The notes under the pieces: generated by a model
What the model was told of the DNA's origin: nothing
Seen by the model: only the letters and a program-made list of their open reading frames with translations
The model's database searches: none
DNA from: DATGJX01 sp036826275
GTDB taxonomy: Bacteria; Vulcanimicrobiota; Vulcanimicrobiia; Vulcanimicrobiales; Vulcanimicrobiaceae
DNA length: 64,000 nucleotides
Direction of reading: 5' to 3'
Assembly: GCA_036826275.1 (NCBI GenBank)
Contig: DAISWS010000001.1
Span: 1 to 64,000, forward strand
Program-made: the position numbers and the translations under genes
Part shown: positions 1-9,641 of the stretch, one piece after another
Numbering within the stretch: position 1 is the stretch's first letter
Layout: each line of letters opens with the position of its first letter

Positions 1-259
1 CGCCACGAACATGTACATCCGCATGCCGTTCATCTGTGAAGGCGTCATCGACGGCGCACTCGGCGCATTGCTCGCCATCGTGGTGTTGGCGGTCGCGCGC
101 GCTGCATTGGTGCCAAAACTCGCAACCGCATTGCCGTGGCTGCAGATCGGCGCGACCCAGGTCGATCTCTCGACGCTGGTGCTGCAGCTGGTGGGTGTGG
201 GAGCAGCGGTCGGAGTGGTTGCCTCGTGGATAGCAGTCGGACGCTACCTGCGGACGTAA
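1..259 (+). CDS. ftsX: Cell division permease FtsX, C-terminal end (partial)
   Basis: The open frame runs in from the window edge and ends with TAA at 257-259, so only about the last 85 residues are seen. They show the end of a soluble segment (motif RMPFICEG, as in the family's IR-PF-EG stretch) and two hydrophobic helices at roughly residues 15-35 and 52-77 of the visible piece, closing with the family-typical GRYLRT. FtsX is the membrane half of the FtsEX ABC-type complex, which in Gram-negatives controls periplasmic peptidoglycan hydrolysis at the septum through EnvC. The EnvC-like M23 peptidase and two S41 peptidases downstream support the call. ftsE should lie just upstream, outside the window. 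Confidence 0.82.
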   Translation, partial: ATNMYIRMPFICEGVIDGALGALLAIVVLAVARAALVPKLATALPWLQIGATQVDLSTLVLQLVGVGAAVGVVASWIAVGRYLRT

Positions 260-1295
260 ACCGCGAACTTCTCGACGAACTGCTCGCCGTCAAAGCTCTC
301 TTTGCCGCGGTGACACAGGTCGCTTCCGAAGGCATCCTGCATATCGACGAAGAGGAACGGATCGTCCGTTTCTCGCCCGCCGCCCAATCGCTGCTCGGCC
401 TTTCCGCCGAGAGCGTCGTCGGCGCGCATATCGGAACCATTCTGCACGAGAAGAACGCGTCCGCAATCTGCACGCATGCACAAGAGGCGCAAACGCACGC
501 GCTCGTCCTGCGCGACTCTGCCGGCGAACCGGTACGCGTGCGGGCGCGCTCCGTCGCGCTGCGTCGCGGAAGCGATATCGACGGCTGGATCGTCGCGTTT
601 TCCCCCAAGCAGCGCGTCGAAGAAATCGAACAGCTCAAGAACGAGCTAGTCAGCACCGTGTCGCACGAGCTGAAGACGCCGCTTGCGGCAATCAAAGCGT
701 ACACGGCGACGCTGCGGAGCAATCCGGCGCTGTACGAATCGCACCGTGACGAATTCTTAGCCGTGGTGGAACAGCAAGCCGACCGCCTCTCGCGCTTGAT
801 CGACGATATGCTGCTCGTGACGCGCGTCGATTCGGGGCAAATGCTGCGGCGGCGCATCGCCGTGACGCTGGATTCGGTCATCGACGCAGCGCTTCACGAG
901 TTACTTCACGATCCGGTCGCGCACCCAATCGAGCGCAAGTACGGGCAAGTATCGATTTCGGGCGACCCGGATCGTCTGCGTGACATTTTTCGCAATCTGC
1001 TTGAAAACGCGTTCAAGTACTCGCCGGGCGGCGGTGCCATCGACATCAGCGCGGAAGCAGCGCCGGATCAAACGGTCGTCACGCTGCGCGACCGCGGCGT
1101 CGGCATCTCAGAGGCGGACGTGCCGTATATTTTCGACCGCTTCTATCGCGTTGACAGCCCGCAAACGCAGGGCATCGGCGGAAGCGGTTTGGGTCTGTAC
1201 ATCGTGCACGCGCTCGTACGCGCGCACGGCGGCACCATCGACGTGCGCAGCGAACCCGGCGCGGGCACCACGTTTACCTTGAGGCTGCCGGTGCG

Positions 1296-1299
<4 letters not shown>
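226..1299 (+). CDS. Soluble PAS-domain sensor histidine kinase
   Basis: Predicted 357-residue kinase. A PAS-like sensor lies at about residues 25-115. The H-box SHELKTPL carries the phospho-accepting His near residue 147, the N-box RNLLENAF is near 255, and the G1 (DRGVGI), F (FDRFYR) and G2 (GSGLGLYI) boxes follow, so the ATPase domain is complete. No membrane segment is visible, so it should sense a cytoplasmic signal or depend on a partner. I chose the GTG at 226 because a GGAG lies about 10 bases upstream. The open frame reaches back to 136, but that part is an arginine/glycine-rich shadow of ftsX. It overlaps ftsX by 34 bases and the response-regulator gene by ATGA, implying one transcript. 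Confidence 0.9.
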
Positions 1300-2242
<943 letters not shown>

Positions 2243-2246
<4 letters not shown>

Positions 2247-3433
2247 AGAGTGTTCTGCGCTGCGCTGCTGCCGCATTGTTGCTTGCGACGATGCTTCCAC
2301 CGTCCGCGATGCCTTCGACGCTCAGCCAGCGCATTGAAGCGCAGCGGCGCAAAGCCCAGGCTGTTCACCGGCAGCTCGATCAAAAGCGCGGCGAGTTGCA
2401 CGAAGCGACGGTGCGCGTCAATAATTTGCAGGCGCAGCTCGACCAAACCAACAACGCCATCGCCGGCGTCAACGCGCACCTGGACGACCTTGCCGCGCAA
2501 GAACGCAGCATGCAGCGCAAACTGTGGTGGAACGGCATTCAGCTCCAAGCGGCGCAGAAAACGCTCAAACTGCACGACGACATGCTCAAACACCGGCTGG
2601 TCGACGTGTACGAGCATGGCGATTTGGGCTATGTGAGCGTGCTGCTCGCCTCCAAATCGTTCACGGATTTTGTCGAGCGCTGGGAAGATCTGCGGCTCTT
2701 GATCGCCGCGAATGCGCGCGCGGTCGCGCAGCGCAAAGCCGCCGAAGCGAAGGTCTCGTCGGCACAGCGCAGTCTCGAGTCCACGCAAGCCGAGCTCACG
2801 GCGCAGGAGCAAGCGCAGCAGCGCGCGCGCAACCAACTCGACATTCTCGGTCAGGAGCGTTCGAATCTCGTCGCCGTCGCCGACGCGCAGCGGCGCCACG
2901 TGGCGAGCGAAGTCGCGCAGATGGAAGACCTCTCGGCAAGCCAAGAGGCGCAACTCGAGGCCCTCATCGTGGAACGCCAGCGCGAACTGGAAGCCCAACG
3001 GGAGGCCGCGCGGCGCGCGGCCGGCATCGTCGGGACGACCAGCGCGCCCGGCGCATTGGCGTGGCCGGTCTCGGGCACCATCACCTCGCCGTTCGGCTAC
3101 CGCCGCAACCCGTTCGGGGGCGGCATGGAGTTCCATCAGGGCTTGGACATCGCCGCACCGATGGGCACGACGATCACCGCCGCAGCCTCGGGCACGGTGA
3201 TATCGGCCGGGTGGTACGGCGGCTACGGCAACTATATCCTCATCGACCACGGCGGCGGCATGGCGACCGGGTATGGCCACTGCTCGCAAATCTTCGTCTC
3301 GGTGGGCCAGCAGGTGCAGAAGGGCCAAGCGATTGGCGCCGTCGGTTCCACAGGCGCCTCTACGGGTCCGCACTTACATTTTGAGGTGCGCATCAACGGC
3401 AAAGCGGTCGACCCCGCCGCTTACCTGCACTAG
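2243..3433 (+). CDS. EnvC-like murein hydrolase activator / M23 peptidase
   Basis: Secreted 396-residue protein with a signal peptide at residues 1-25, a long Gln/Arg/Glu-rich coiled coil at about 28-250 and a C-terminal LytM/M23 domain at about 272-393. The zinc-binding pattern looks complete (FHQGLD, later HLHFE), whereas classical EnvC has lost these residues and only activates amidases. This protein may therefore cut peptidoglycan cross-links itself. Its position two genes after ftsX matches the known FtsEX-EnvC partnership at the division site. The start ATG overlaps the regulator stop (ATGA). Confidence 0.88.
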
Positions 3434-3523
3434 GCTCGAAACTGCCAAGGCGCAATGTGGGTACTAAGCGGGTACGTAGCTCGACTTAAAACCTCCGTAT
3501 TGTAGAAGGAACGCTCGCTCAAC

Positions 3524-4993
3524 GTGTCTCGCGCAATCAGCTGGCTGCTCGCCGCTCTCGTTCTCGTCGCGCTCGTCGCCGCGGGCACGTTTTACATTGG
3601 CGGCTTCCGCCTTCAACGCTCGACGTCCGTGGCGGCGTCCCCGAACCAAAATGACGGCGACGAAACCGGCCAGATAGCATCCGTCAATATCGGCACGGTC
3701 CTGGGGCCCGAGGTTGTCGATCAGCAACTCGTCGGTCTGGCATACCGCCAAGTCGAGCGTTCGTATTATAAGCCCGTCGATTCCCGCACGCTGGTGACCG
3801 GCGAACACGACGGATTGCAAGCGTACCTGCGCGGCGCACTCAAAGCCAAACACGTCAGCGTGGCGCCCGCATTGCCGAAGCCGCAAGCCAACGGCGACGC
3901 CGCAAGCGATTTGCACGCCCTCGACGGTCAGCTCGCGTACGCGGAAGATCACTATGCCGCGTATCTCGGCAGCGGCGGACGCGATCAACTCACGCAAGCT
4001 GCGCTCAGCGGCATGCTCGGATCGCTGCGCGATCCGTACACCGTCTATCTTTCGCCGGATCAAATCCGCGCGCTCAACGAAGAACTGAACGGCGGCGATT
4101 TCGGCGGCATCGGCGTGTTCATCTATCAACTGCAAGGACAAGTGGTCGTGCAGCCGATCGAAGGCCTTCCCGCCGCGCGCGCCGGCATGCAGGGCAACGA
4201 AGTCGTGCAATCGATCAACGGGCAACCGGTACGCGGCATGGCGCTCGATCGCGTCGAGCGGCTGATTCGCGGGCCCGAGGGGACGGTCGTGACCATCACC
4301 ACGCACCCCTATAAGAAAACGACGCCGCACGAGTACCGCATCACGCGCGAGATCATTCACGTGCCGACCGTGCATGCGGAGTATCTCAAGAAGGACAAGA
4401 TCGAATACATTCGCCTGACGGACTTCGGCGAAACCTCGGCAAGCGAGGTTCGCAAAGCGCTGCTGCAGGGCAAAGCGCACGGCGCAAAGGCCACCATCCT
4501 CGATCTGCGCGATAACGGCGGTGGATTGCTCAATGCCGCGGTCGATATTTCGAGCCTCTTCATTCCGAAAGGCTACGGCGAATACCACGGCACGATCGTC
4601 ACGGAGATCGATCGCGACGGCGACAAAGATTCGCAGTATGCGAACGGCAACGTTATTTCCGGCATCACGCCCGTCGTCGTGCTCGTCAACGCGTACACCG
4701 CAAGCGCATCGGAGATCACCTCGGGCGCGCTGCAGGACTACAAAATTGCTACGCTGCTCGGAACCAAGACGTTCGGTAAGGGCGTCGTGCAAGGCATCTT
4801 CTCGCTCCCCAACGGCGGAGCGCTCAAAATTACGACGCAGCGCTATGTGACGCCGAGCGGGCGCGACATCCAGCACAAGGGCATCGAGCCGGACATCACC
4901 GTGCCGCAGAACCCCGACCTTTCGTACATCGACACCCCGAAAGACAAGCAACTTGCTGCCGCAAAGGCATTTTTGAAACGTCTCATACGTTAG
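3524..4993 (+). CDS. S41-family C-terminal processing peptidase (CtpA-like), first copy
   Basis: A 489-residue protein with an N-terminal membrane anchor or uncleaved signal (residues 7-28), a PDZ domain at about 185-270 and an S41 protease domain at about 285-460. The serine segment TASASEITSG (391-400) and the lysine segment TFGKG (Lys419) form the Ser-Lys dyad region of this family. Such periplasmic tail-specific proteases regulate peptidoglycan hydrolases and clear proteins. The start is GTG, with AGAAGGA upstream at 3504-3510. It sits 90 bases after the M23 gene and 8 before a paralogue, so the three are probably expressed together. Confidence 0.9.
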   Translation: MSRAISWLLAALVLVALVAAGTFYIGGFRLQRSTSVAASPNQNDGDETGQIASVNIGTVLGPEVVDQQLVGLAYRQVERSYYKPVDSRTLVTGEHDGLQAYLRGALKAKHVSVAPALPKPQANGDAASDLHALDGQLAYAEDHYAAYLGSGGRDQLTQAALSGMLGSLRDPYTVYLSPDQIRALNEELNGGDFGGIGVFIYQLQGQVVVQPIEGLPAARAGMQGNEVVQSINGQPVRGMALDRVERLIRGPEGTVVTITTHPYKKTTPHEYRITREIIHVPTVHAEYLKKDKIEYIRLTDFGETSASEVRKALLQGKAHGAKATILDLRDNGGGLLNAAVDISSLFIPKGYGEYHGTIVTEIDRDGDKDSQYANGNVISGITPVVVLVNAYTASASEITSGALQDYKIATLLGTKTFGKGVVQGIFSLPNGGALKITTQRYVTPSGRDIQHKGIEPDITVPQNPDLSYIDTPKDKQLAAAKAFLKRLIR

Positions 4994-5001
4994 TAGGAAT
5001 C

Positions 5002-6375
5002 ATGAAGCGATTAACCGTTCTCGCGGCTGCCGCCGCTCTGCTGCTTTCGGCCGTTCAAGTGCCCGCGAGCGGATCCGCCGCCGCATCGACGGCCCTCTCG
5101 CCGCTGGATGCGACCGAGATTCAGTTCAGCTACGATAAGCTGCGCTCGGATTTCTATCAAAAGACCGATGCACAGTCAATCGTCGACGGGGCGCGGTCGG
5201 AAATCGCCGCGGACTTGAAAGCGGCCCGCGTGAAGGGCTCGCTGCCGCCGATCTTTGCGGGCGAGAGCGTCTCGAGCACCGCGCGTGCGGTGGGACACGA
5301 GGTCGACGTAGCCGCGCGCCTGGCGCACGGCAAAATCAGTCCGCACCTGCTTGCGTATGCGGCGATCAGCGGCATGCTCAAGTCCGTGCACGATAAATAC
5401 ACCGTCTTTCTTTCGCCCAAAGAGTACGCGGCGTTGAACCAAGGACTGGACGGAACGACCTTCGCCGGCACGGGCATCGTTATCCAACAGGATCCCGACA
5501 CGAAGTACATCGACGTGAGCAACGTCGTGCCGGATGGCCCCGCCGATAAAGCGGGCGTGCAGCAAGACGACGTCATTACGGCTATCGACGGCTCCTCCAC
5601 CAAAGGCCTGACGCTCGACCAAGCCTCATCGAGGCTTCGCGGTAAGGCCGGCACGCAGGTGCAGCTGACGATCGAACGCGACGGCAAGACGCTCGCGCAA
5701 CCGATAGCGATCACGCGCGCCGAAATCCACCAGCTCTCCGTTTACGAAAAAATGCTGCCCGGCAAAATCGGCTACGTCGAATTGACGGTGTTCGGCCGCG
5801 ATACCGGCTCCGAATTGACGCAGGCTCTGGATCGCCTGCAGCAGGACGGGGCGCGCGCCATCGTCATGGACCTGCGTGACAACGGCGGCGGATATTTGGA
5901 AGCGGCGCTCGACGTGAGTTCGAAGTTCATTGCATCCGGTCCAATCGTTTCCGTGGAATCGCGCGCCTCGAACGTGACGACGTACGAAGCGGAAAATACC
6001 GCGATTGCACCGTTGCCGCTTGCCGTGCTCGTAAACGGGCACACGGCGTCCGCCTCGGAGATTACCTCCGGCGCTATTCAAGACAGCGGCGTGGGCACCA
6101 TCATCGGCACGCGCACGTTCGGTAAGGGCGTCGTGCAAGAGATTCTCCCGTTGCCCGACGGAAGCGCGATCAAAATCACCGATGCGCGCTATCTGACTCC
6201 GCACAACCGCGACATCAACCACTTGGGCATCGCCCCGGACATCATCGTCGATGAGAACAAGGGACCACGCTACGGCGATCCGACGCACGACGCGCAGTTG
6301 CAGCGGGCTCTGCAGTTCCTCAATGACAAAATCGCGCACAGCGATGGCGCCGGATCGTCCGGCGGCGGACAGTAA
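5002..6375 (+). CDS. S41-family C-terminal processing peptidase, second copy
   Basis: A 457-residue paralogue of the preceding gene, with a cleavable-looking signal peptide (residues 1-23, ending PASGSAAA) instead of an anchor, a PDZ domain at about 150-235 and the S41 core. The dyad segments are HTASASEIT near 348 and TFGKGVVQ near 373. A tandem anchored plus soluble pair suggests division of labour on different periplasmic substrates. That is inference. TAGGAAT just upstream of the ATG is a weak ribosome-binding site. It is the last gene of the division/peptidoglycan module. Confidence 0.9.
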   Translation: MKRLTVLAAAAALLLSAVQVPASGSAAASTALSPLDATEIQFSYDKLRSDFYQKTDAQSIVDGARSEIAADLKAARVKGSLPPIFAGESVSSTARAVGHEVDVAARLAHGKISPHLLAYAAISGMLKSVHDKYTVFLSPKEYAALNQGLDGTTFAGTGIVIQQDPDTKYIDVSNVVPDGPADKAGVQQDDVITAIDGSSTKGLTLDQASSRLRGKAGTQVQLTIERDGKTLAQPIAITRAEIHQLSVYEKMLPGKIGYVELTVFGRDTGSELTQALDRLQQDGARAIVMDLRDNGGGYLEAALDVSSKFIASGPIVSVESRASNVTTYEAENTAIAPLPLAVLVNGHTASASEITSGAIQDSGVGTIIGTRTFGKGVVQEILPLPDGSAIKITDARYLTPHNRDINHLGIAPDIIVDENKGPRYGDPTHDAQLQRALQFLNDKIAHSDGAGSSGGGQ

Positions 6376-6404
6376 GCCCGAAAGATAGGCCAAAAGACGC
6401 AGAA

Positions 6405-9400
6405 GTGCCGCAGCCGCCCCCTCCGAATAGTGATGAAACTATGGAACGGACGGCCGGCCGGCGCGACAGCGAACTGGTCCGGCAAACCGCCGAGCTCCTA
6501 TCGCTAGGAGGGCCGCTTTCGGATCTCTTCGAGCGGTTTTGCGTCCTGCTGGCGCAATTCGTCGATGCCTCCGTAGTTTTTATCGCGCTCGAATCCGACC
6601 GCGGCGTTCACATCGAGTTCGCCTACGATCACGGCGTTACGATCCGCGAAGCGGGCGTGCCGATCCGGCCCGAATCGCAAACCTTCCGCGTGATGCACAC
6701 GGGCGAATCGCTGCTCATGCGTGGTCCCGGCGATCTGCCGCAGGTGCAAGTGCCGCTCCAAATACCCGGCGCAAATGAGGAAGACACGGCAAGCGCGATC
6801 TTCGTCCCGCTGCGGTTCGGATCGCGTCCGATCGGCGTGCTATCGGTACAAAGCGATCGGCCCGGCGCCTACGACGAACACGACTTGCAGCTTTTGGAGA
6901 CGTGCGCGCTCTACGTAGCAGTCGGCGTTCAGGCAGAATTCATGCGCTCGCAAAAAGAGCGTGCCGAGGCGGTCGCCACGATCGACCCCGTAACCGGTAC
7001 GGCGACGCGGCGCCTATTCGACGAGCGTTTGCATCTGGAATGGAATCGCGCGCGTCGCATGGGCGGCACGGTCGGCGTCATCCTGATGGATATCGACCGG
7101 TTCAAAACATTCAACGATACGTACGGCCACGTTGCGGGCGATTCGTGCCTGGCGCAAGTCGCTCAGGCCGCGCGCAGCTGCGTTTCACGCAGCACCGATC
7201 TTTTCGCACGCTACGGCGGTGAAGAATTCGTCGCCGTGCTCTCCGACGTTCCGCCGACCGCGGCGCTCGGCATTGCCGAACGCATGCGCAAGGCCGTCCA
7301 CGCGTTGCAGATTCCGCACGCGCAAAACCCTGAAGGAATCGTAACCGCAAGCTTCGGCGTTGCGTGCTCCGAAGCCGTCGCAGAAGATCCGCGCCCGCTG
7401 CTGCGGCGCGCCGATCGTGCGCTGTACGCGGCAAAGACGTGCGGGCGCAACCGCTCGGTACTCGAGACGCCGCAGCAAATAGACGAGGACCCGCAGGTAA
7501 GCGGCAACTTGCCCGCCTTCGCCACGACGACCGTCGGCCGCACGATCGAGCTTGACGCGCTGGCTCGCAGTTTGGCGATCTCGCGGCTTACGACGGTTGT
7601 CGGACCGGGCGGCGTCGGCAAGACGCACTGCGCGCTGCAAGTGGCTCAGCAGCTGATGCAGGCCTACGTCCACGGCGCGTGGTTTTTCGATTTGAGCCTC
7701 GCGCGCGATCGCGCGGACCTTGATGCCGCGCTGACCGGCGTCCTTGGGCGCCGCCACAGTACCCACCGTAATCCGCGCGATGCGGTGGTGCAATATTTCG
7801 CACACAAACACTGCTTGGTCGTGCTCGACAATTGCGAGCAGATCGCGCCGGATGTTGCAGCGCTCTGCGAAGAGCTCCTGGTGCACGCGCCGCGCGCAAC
7901 CATTTTGACGACGAGCCGCGAGGCGCTCAAGCTTTCACAAGAACGCGTCTTCCACTTGAGTCCGCTCACGCGCGAGGACGCCGAGGCGCTGTTTTGCGCG
8001 CGCGCTGCCGCCGCGTTCCCCGGCATCATCTTCGACGCGCAGGAACGCGAACAGATCCGCGAGGTGTGCGACCGTCTCGACGATCTGCCGCTCGCCATCG
8101 AATTGGCCGCGCCGCGCGTGAAGACGCTCTCTCCCGCGCAGCTTGCCGCTGCACTCCGTGACCGCTTCAACGTGCTGGTCAGCTCGCAGCGCACGCTTCC
8201 CGGCCGCCACCGGACGCTTGAAGCGACGATCGCGTGGAGCTACGAATTGCTCGACGAACGCGCGCAGCGGCTGTTCGAGCGCTTGAGCGTGTTCGCGCGG
8301 ACGTTTGACGCCGACGCGGCGCGCGACATTTGCGGTTTTGCGCCGCTGCGGCCGGGCGAAGCCGCCGCTGCGTTCGACGAAATCGTCGAGAAGTATTTGG
8401 CGGCGGGCGTACATTTCGACGGTGAAGAGCGCTTCGTGCTGCTGGAATCGACGCGCGCATTCGCCGGGCAGCGCCTCCGGGAACGCGGCGAAGAGCGCGT
8501 CATGCACGCACGCCATGCGGAATACTACCTCGCGTTTGCGCAGCGGCTCAGCGCGCAGCTCGAACGCGAAGGAGCCGAACGCGCGCTGCTCACCGCTTCG
8601 CGTGAATGGCCGGAGTTCCGCATCGCGCTCGAGCGCAGCTTTGCCGACGACGCGCAACGCGGTACCGCCTTCGGGCTGGTGTTGGCGCTTCGAAACTGGT
8701 GGGCCGACTCCGGACGCACGCGCGAAGCGCGAGGGTGGATCGAGCGCGCGCTCGGCAATGCGCCGCCGGGCGACGATCGACGCGACGAGCTGCTTTATGC
8801 GGCGGCGCTCGCGGCGCATAGCGACGGCGACTTCACCGCACTGCGCGACTACGCGCTCGAAATGCTGGCCATCGCGCAGACCGGAGAAGATCGCGTGAAG
8901 ATGGGGCGCGCGTCTAATGCGCTCGGTAATGCGGAGAAGCACTTAGGTAATGCGGAAGCGGCCGGCCAGTGGTATGCCGCCGCCCTCGAACATCATCGTG
9001 CGGCGGGCGACCGCCGCGGTGTCGGCGTCGTGCTGATGAACGAAGGCGCGGCGGCGGCCGATCTGCATCTCGACTTCGATACCGCGCGCGCCAATTTTTT
9101 GGAAGCGCTGGACATTTTCCGGGAACTCGGCCTGTCCGTGAACATCGGTATCGTCCTCGCGAACCTCGGCGAGATCGCGGGGCAACTGGGCGATTACGAA
9201 ACGGCGCTCACGTACGCGCAGGAATCGCTCGCGGTATTCGAGCGTCTCAACAACGCCGCCGCACAAGCGTGGCAACTCACGAGCATCGCGCACTACCGCA
9301 CCGAGCGTCAGGAGTGGGAGCGCGCTGCGGCCGCGCTTCGCAACGCGCAAGCGATCTTGCAAGAACATCCGCACCGTGAATACGCGGCGCTGCTTCTGGA

Positions 9401-9641
9401 AGTCGGGCTCTATCTCGCTGCTGATTTACACCGCGACGAGCTGGCTGCGCGCATTGCCGGCTATTTAAACGTTTATCGGGAGCGCGAAGCGGTCCCGCGA
9501 TTGCCGAGCGCCGCGCGTCATTACGAACGGCGCATGGAACGCGTTCGCGACCGGCTCGGCCTAACGGTTTTCGAAGCAGCATGCGCATCCGGCGCCGGAT
9601 ATGCGCCGGATGCTCTCATCGCTGAAGTCGTGCGGACCTAA
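6405..9641 (+). CDS. GAF-GGDEF-STAND ATPase-TPR fusion protein
   Basis: A 1078-residue multidomain signalling protein. Order: GAF at about 38-180; GGDEF at about 185-350 with the complete active-site motif GGEEF (271-275) and an RSTD inhibitory-site motif five residues before it; an NB-ARC/STAND-type ATPase from about 375, with Walker A GPGGVGKT (400-407), Walker B LVVLD (471-475) and the LPLAIELAA motif; then helical TPR-like repeats from about 780 to 1050. The GGDEF part should make c-di-GMP. AfsR/MalT-like ATPase-TPR modules usually carry a DNA-binding or cyclase domain, so a GGDEF here is unusual. No DNA-binding domain is visible. The start is GTG 6405, and an in-frame ATG at 6441 is equally possible. 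Its stop overlaps the convergent RNase E/G stop. Confidence 0.9.
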   Translation: MPQPPPPNSDETMERTAGRRDSELVRQTAELLSLGGPLSDLFERFCVLLAQFVDASVVFIALESDRGVHIEFAYDHGVTIREAGVPIRPESQTFRVMHTGESLLMRGPGDLPQVQVPLQIPGANEEDTASAIFVPLRFGSRPIGVLSVQSDRPGAYDEHDLQLLETCALYVAVGVQAEFMRSQKERAEAVATIDPVTGTATRRLFDERLHLEWNRARRMGGTVGVILMDIDRFKTFNDTYGHVAGDSCLAQVAQAARSCVSRSTDLFARYGGEEFVAVLSDVPPTAALGIAERMRKAVHALQIPHAQNPEGIVTASFGVACSEAVAEDPRPLLRRADRALYAAKTCGRNRSVLETPQQIDEDPQVSGNLPAFATTTVGRTIELDALARSLAISRLTTVVGPGGVGKTHCALQVAQQLMQAYVHGAWFFDLSLARDRADLDAALTGVLGRRHSTHRNPRDAVVQYFAHKHCLVVLDNCEQIAPDVAALCEELLVHAPRATILTTSREALKLSQERVFHLSPLTREDAEALFCARAAAAFPGIIFDAQEREQIREVCDRLDDLPLAIELAAPRVKTLSPAQLAAALRDRFNVLVSSQRTLPGRHRTLEATIAWSYELLDERAQRLFERLSVFARTFDADAARDICGFAPLRPGEAAAAFDEIVEKYLAAGVHFDGEERFVLLESTRAFAGQRLRERGEERVMHARHAEYYLAFAQRLSAQLEREGAERALLTASREWPEFRIALERSFADDAQRGTAFGLVLALRNWWADSGRTREARGWIERALGNAPPGDDRRDELLYAAALAAHSDGDFTALRDYALEMLAIAQTGEDRVKMGRASNALGNAEKHLGNAEAAGQWYAAALEHHRAAGDRRGVGVVLMNEGAAAADLHLDFDTARANFLEALDIFRELGLSVNIGIVLANLGEIAGQLGDYETALTYAQESLAVFERLNNAAAQAWQLTSIAHYRTERQEWERAAAALRNAQAILQEHPHREYAALLLEVGLYLAADLHRDELAARIAGYLNVYREREAVPRLPSAARHYERRMERVRDRLGLTVFEAACASGAGYAPDALIAEVVRT

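Noticed and set aside
3464..4951. Long minus-strand frame of 495 codons opposite the first S41 peptidase gene
   Set aside because: It is antisense to a well-supported protease gene and has no recognisable motif, only the composition expected of GC-rich shadow frames.
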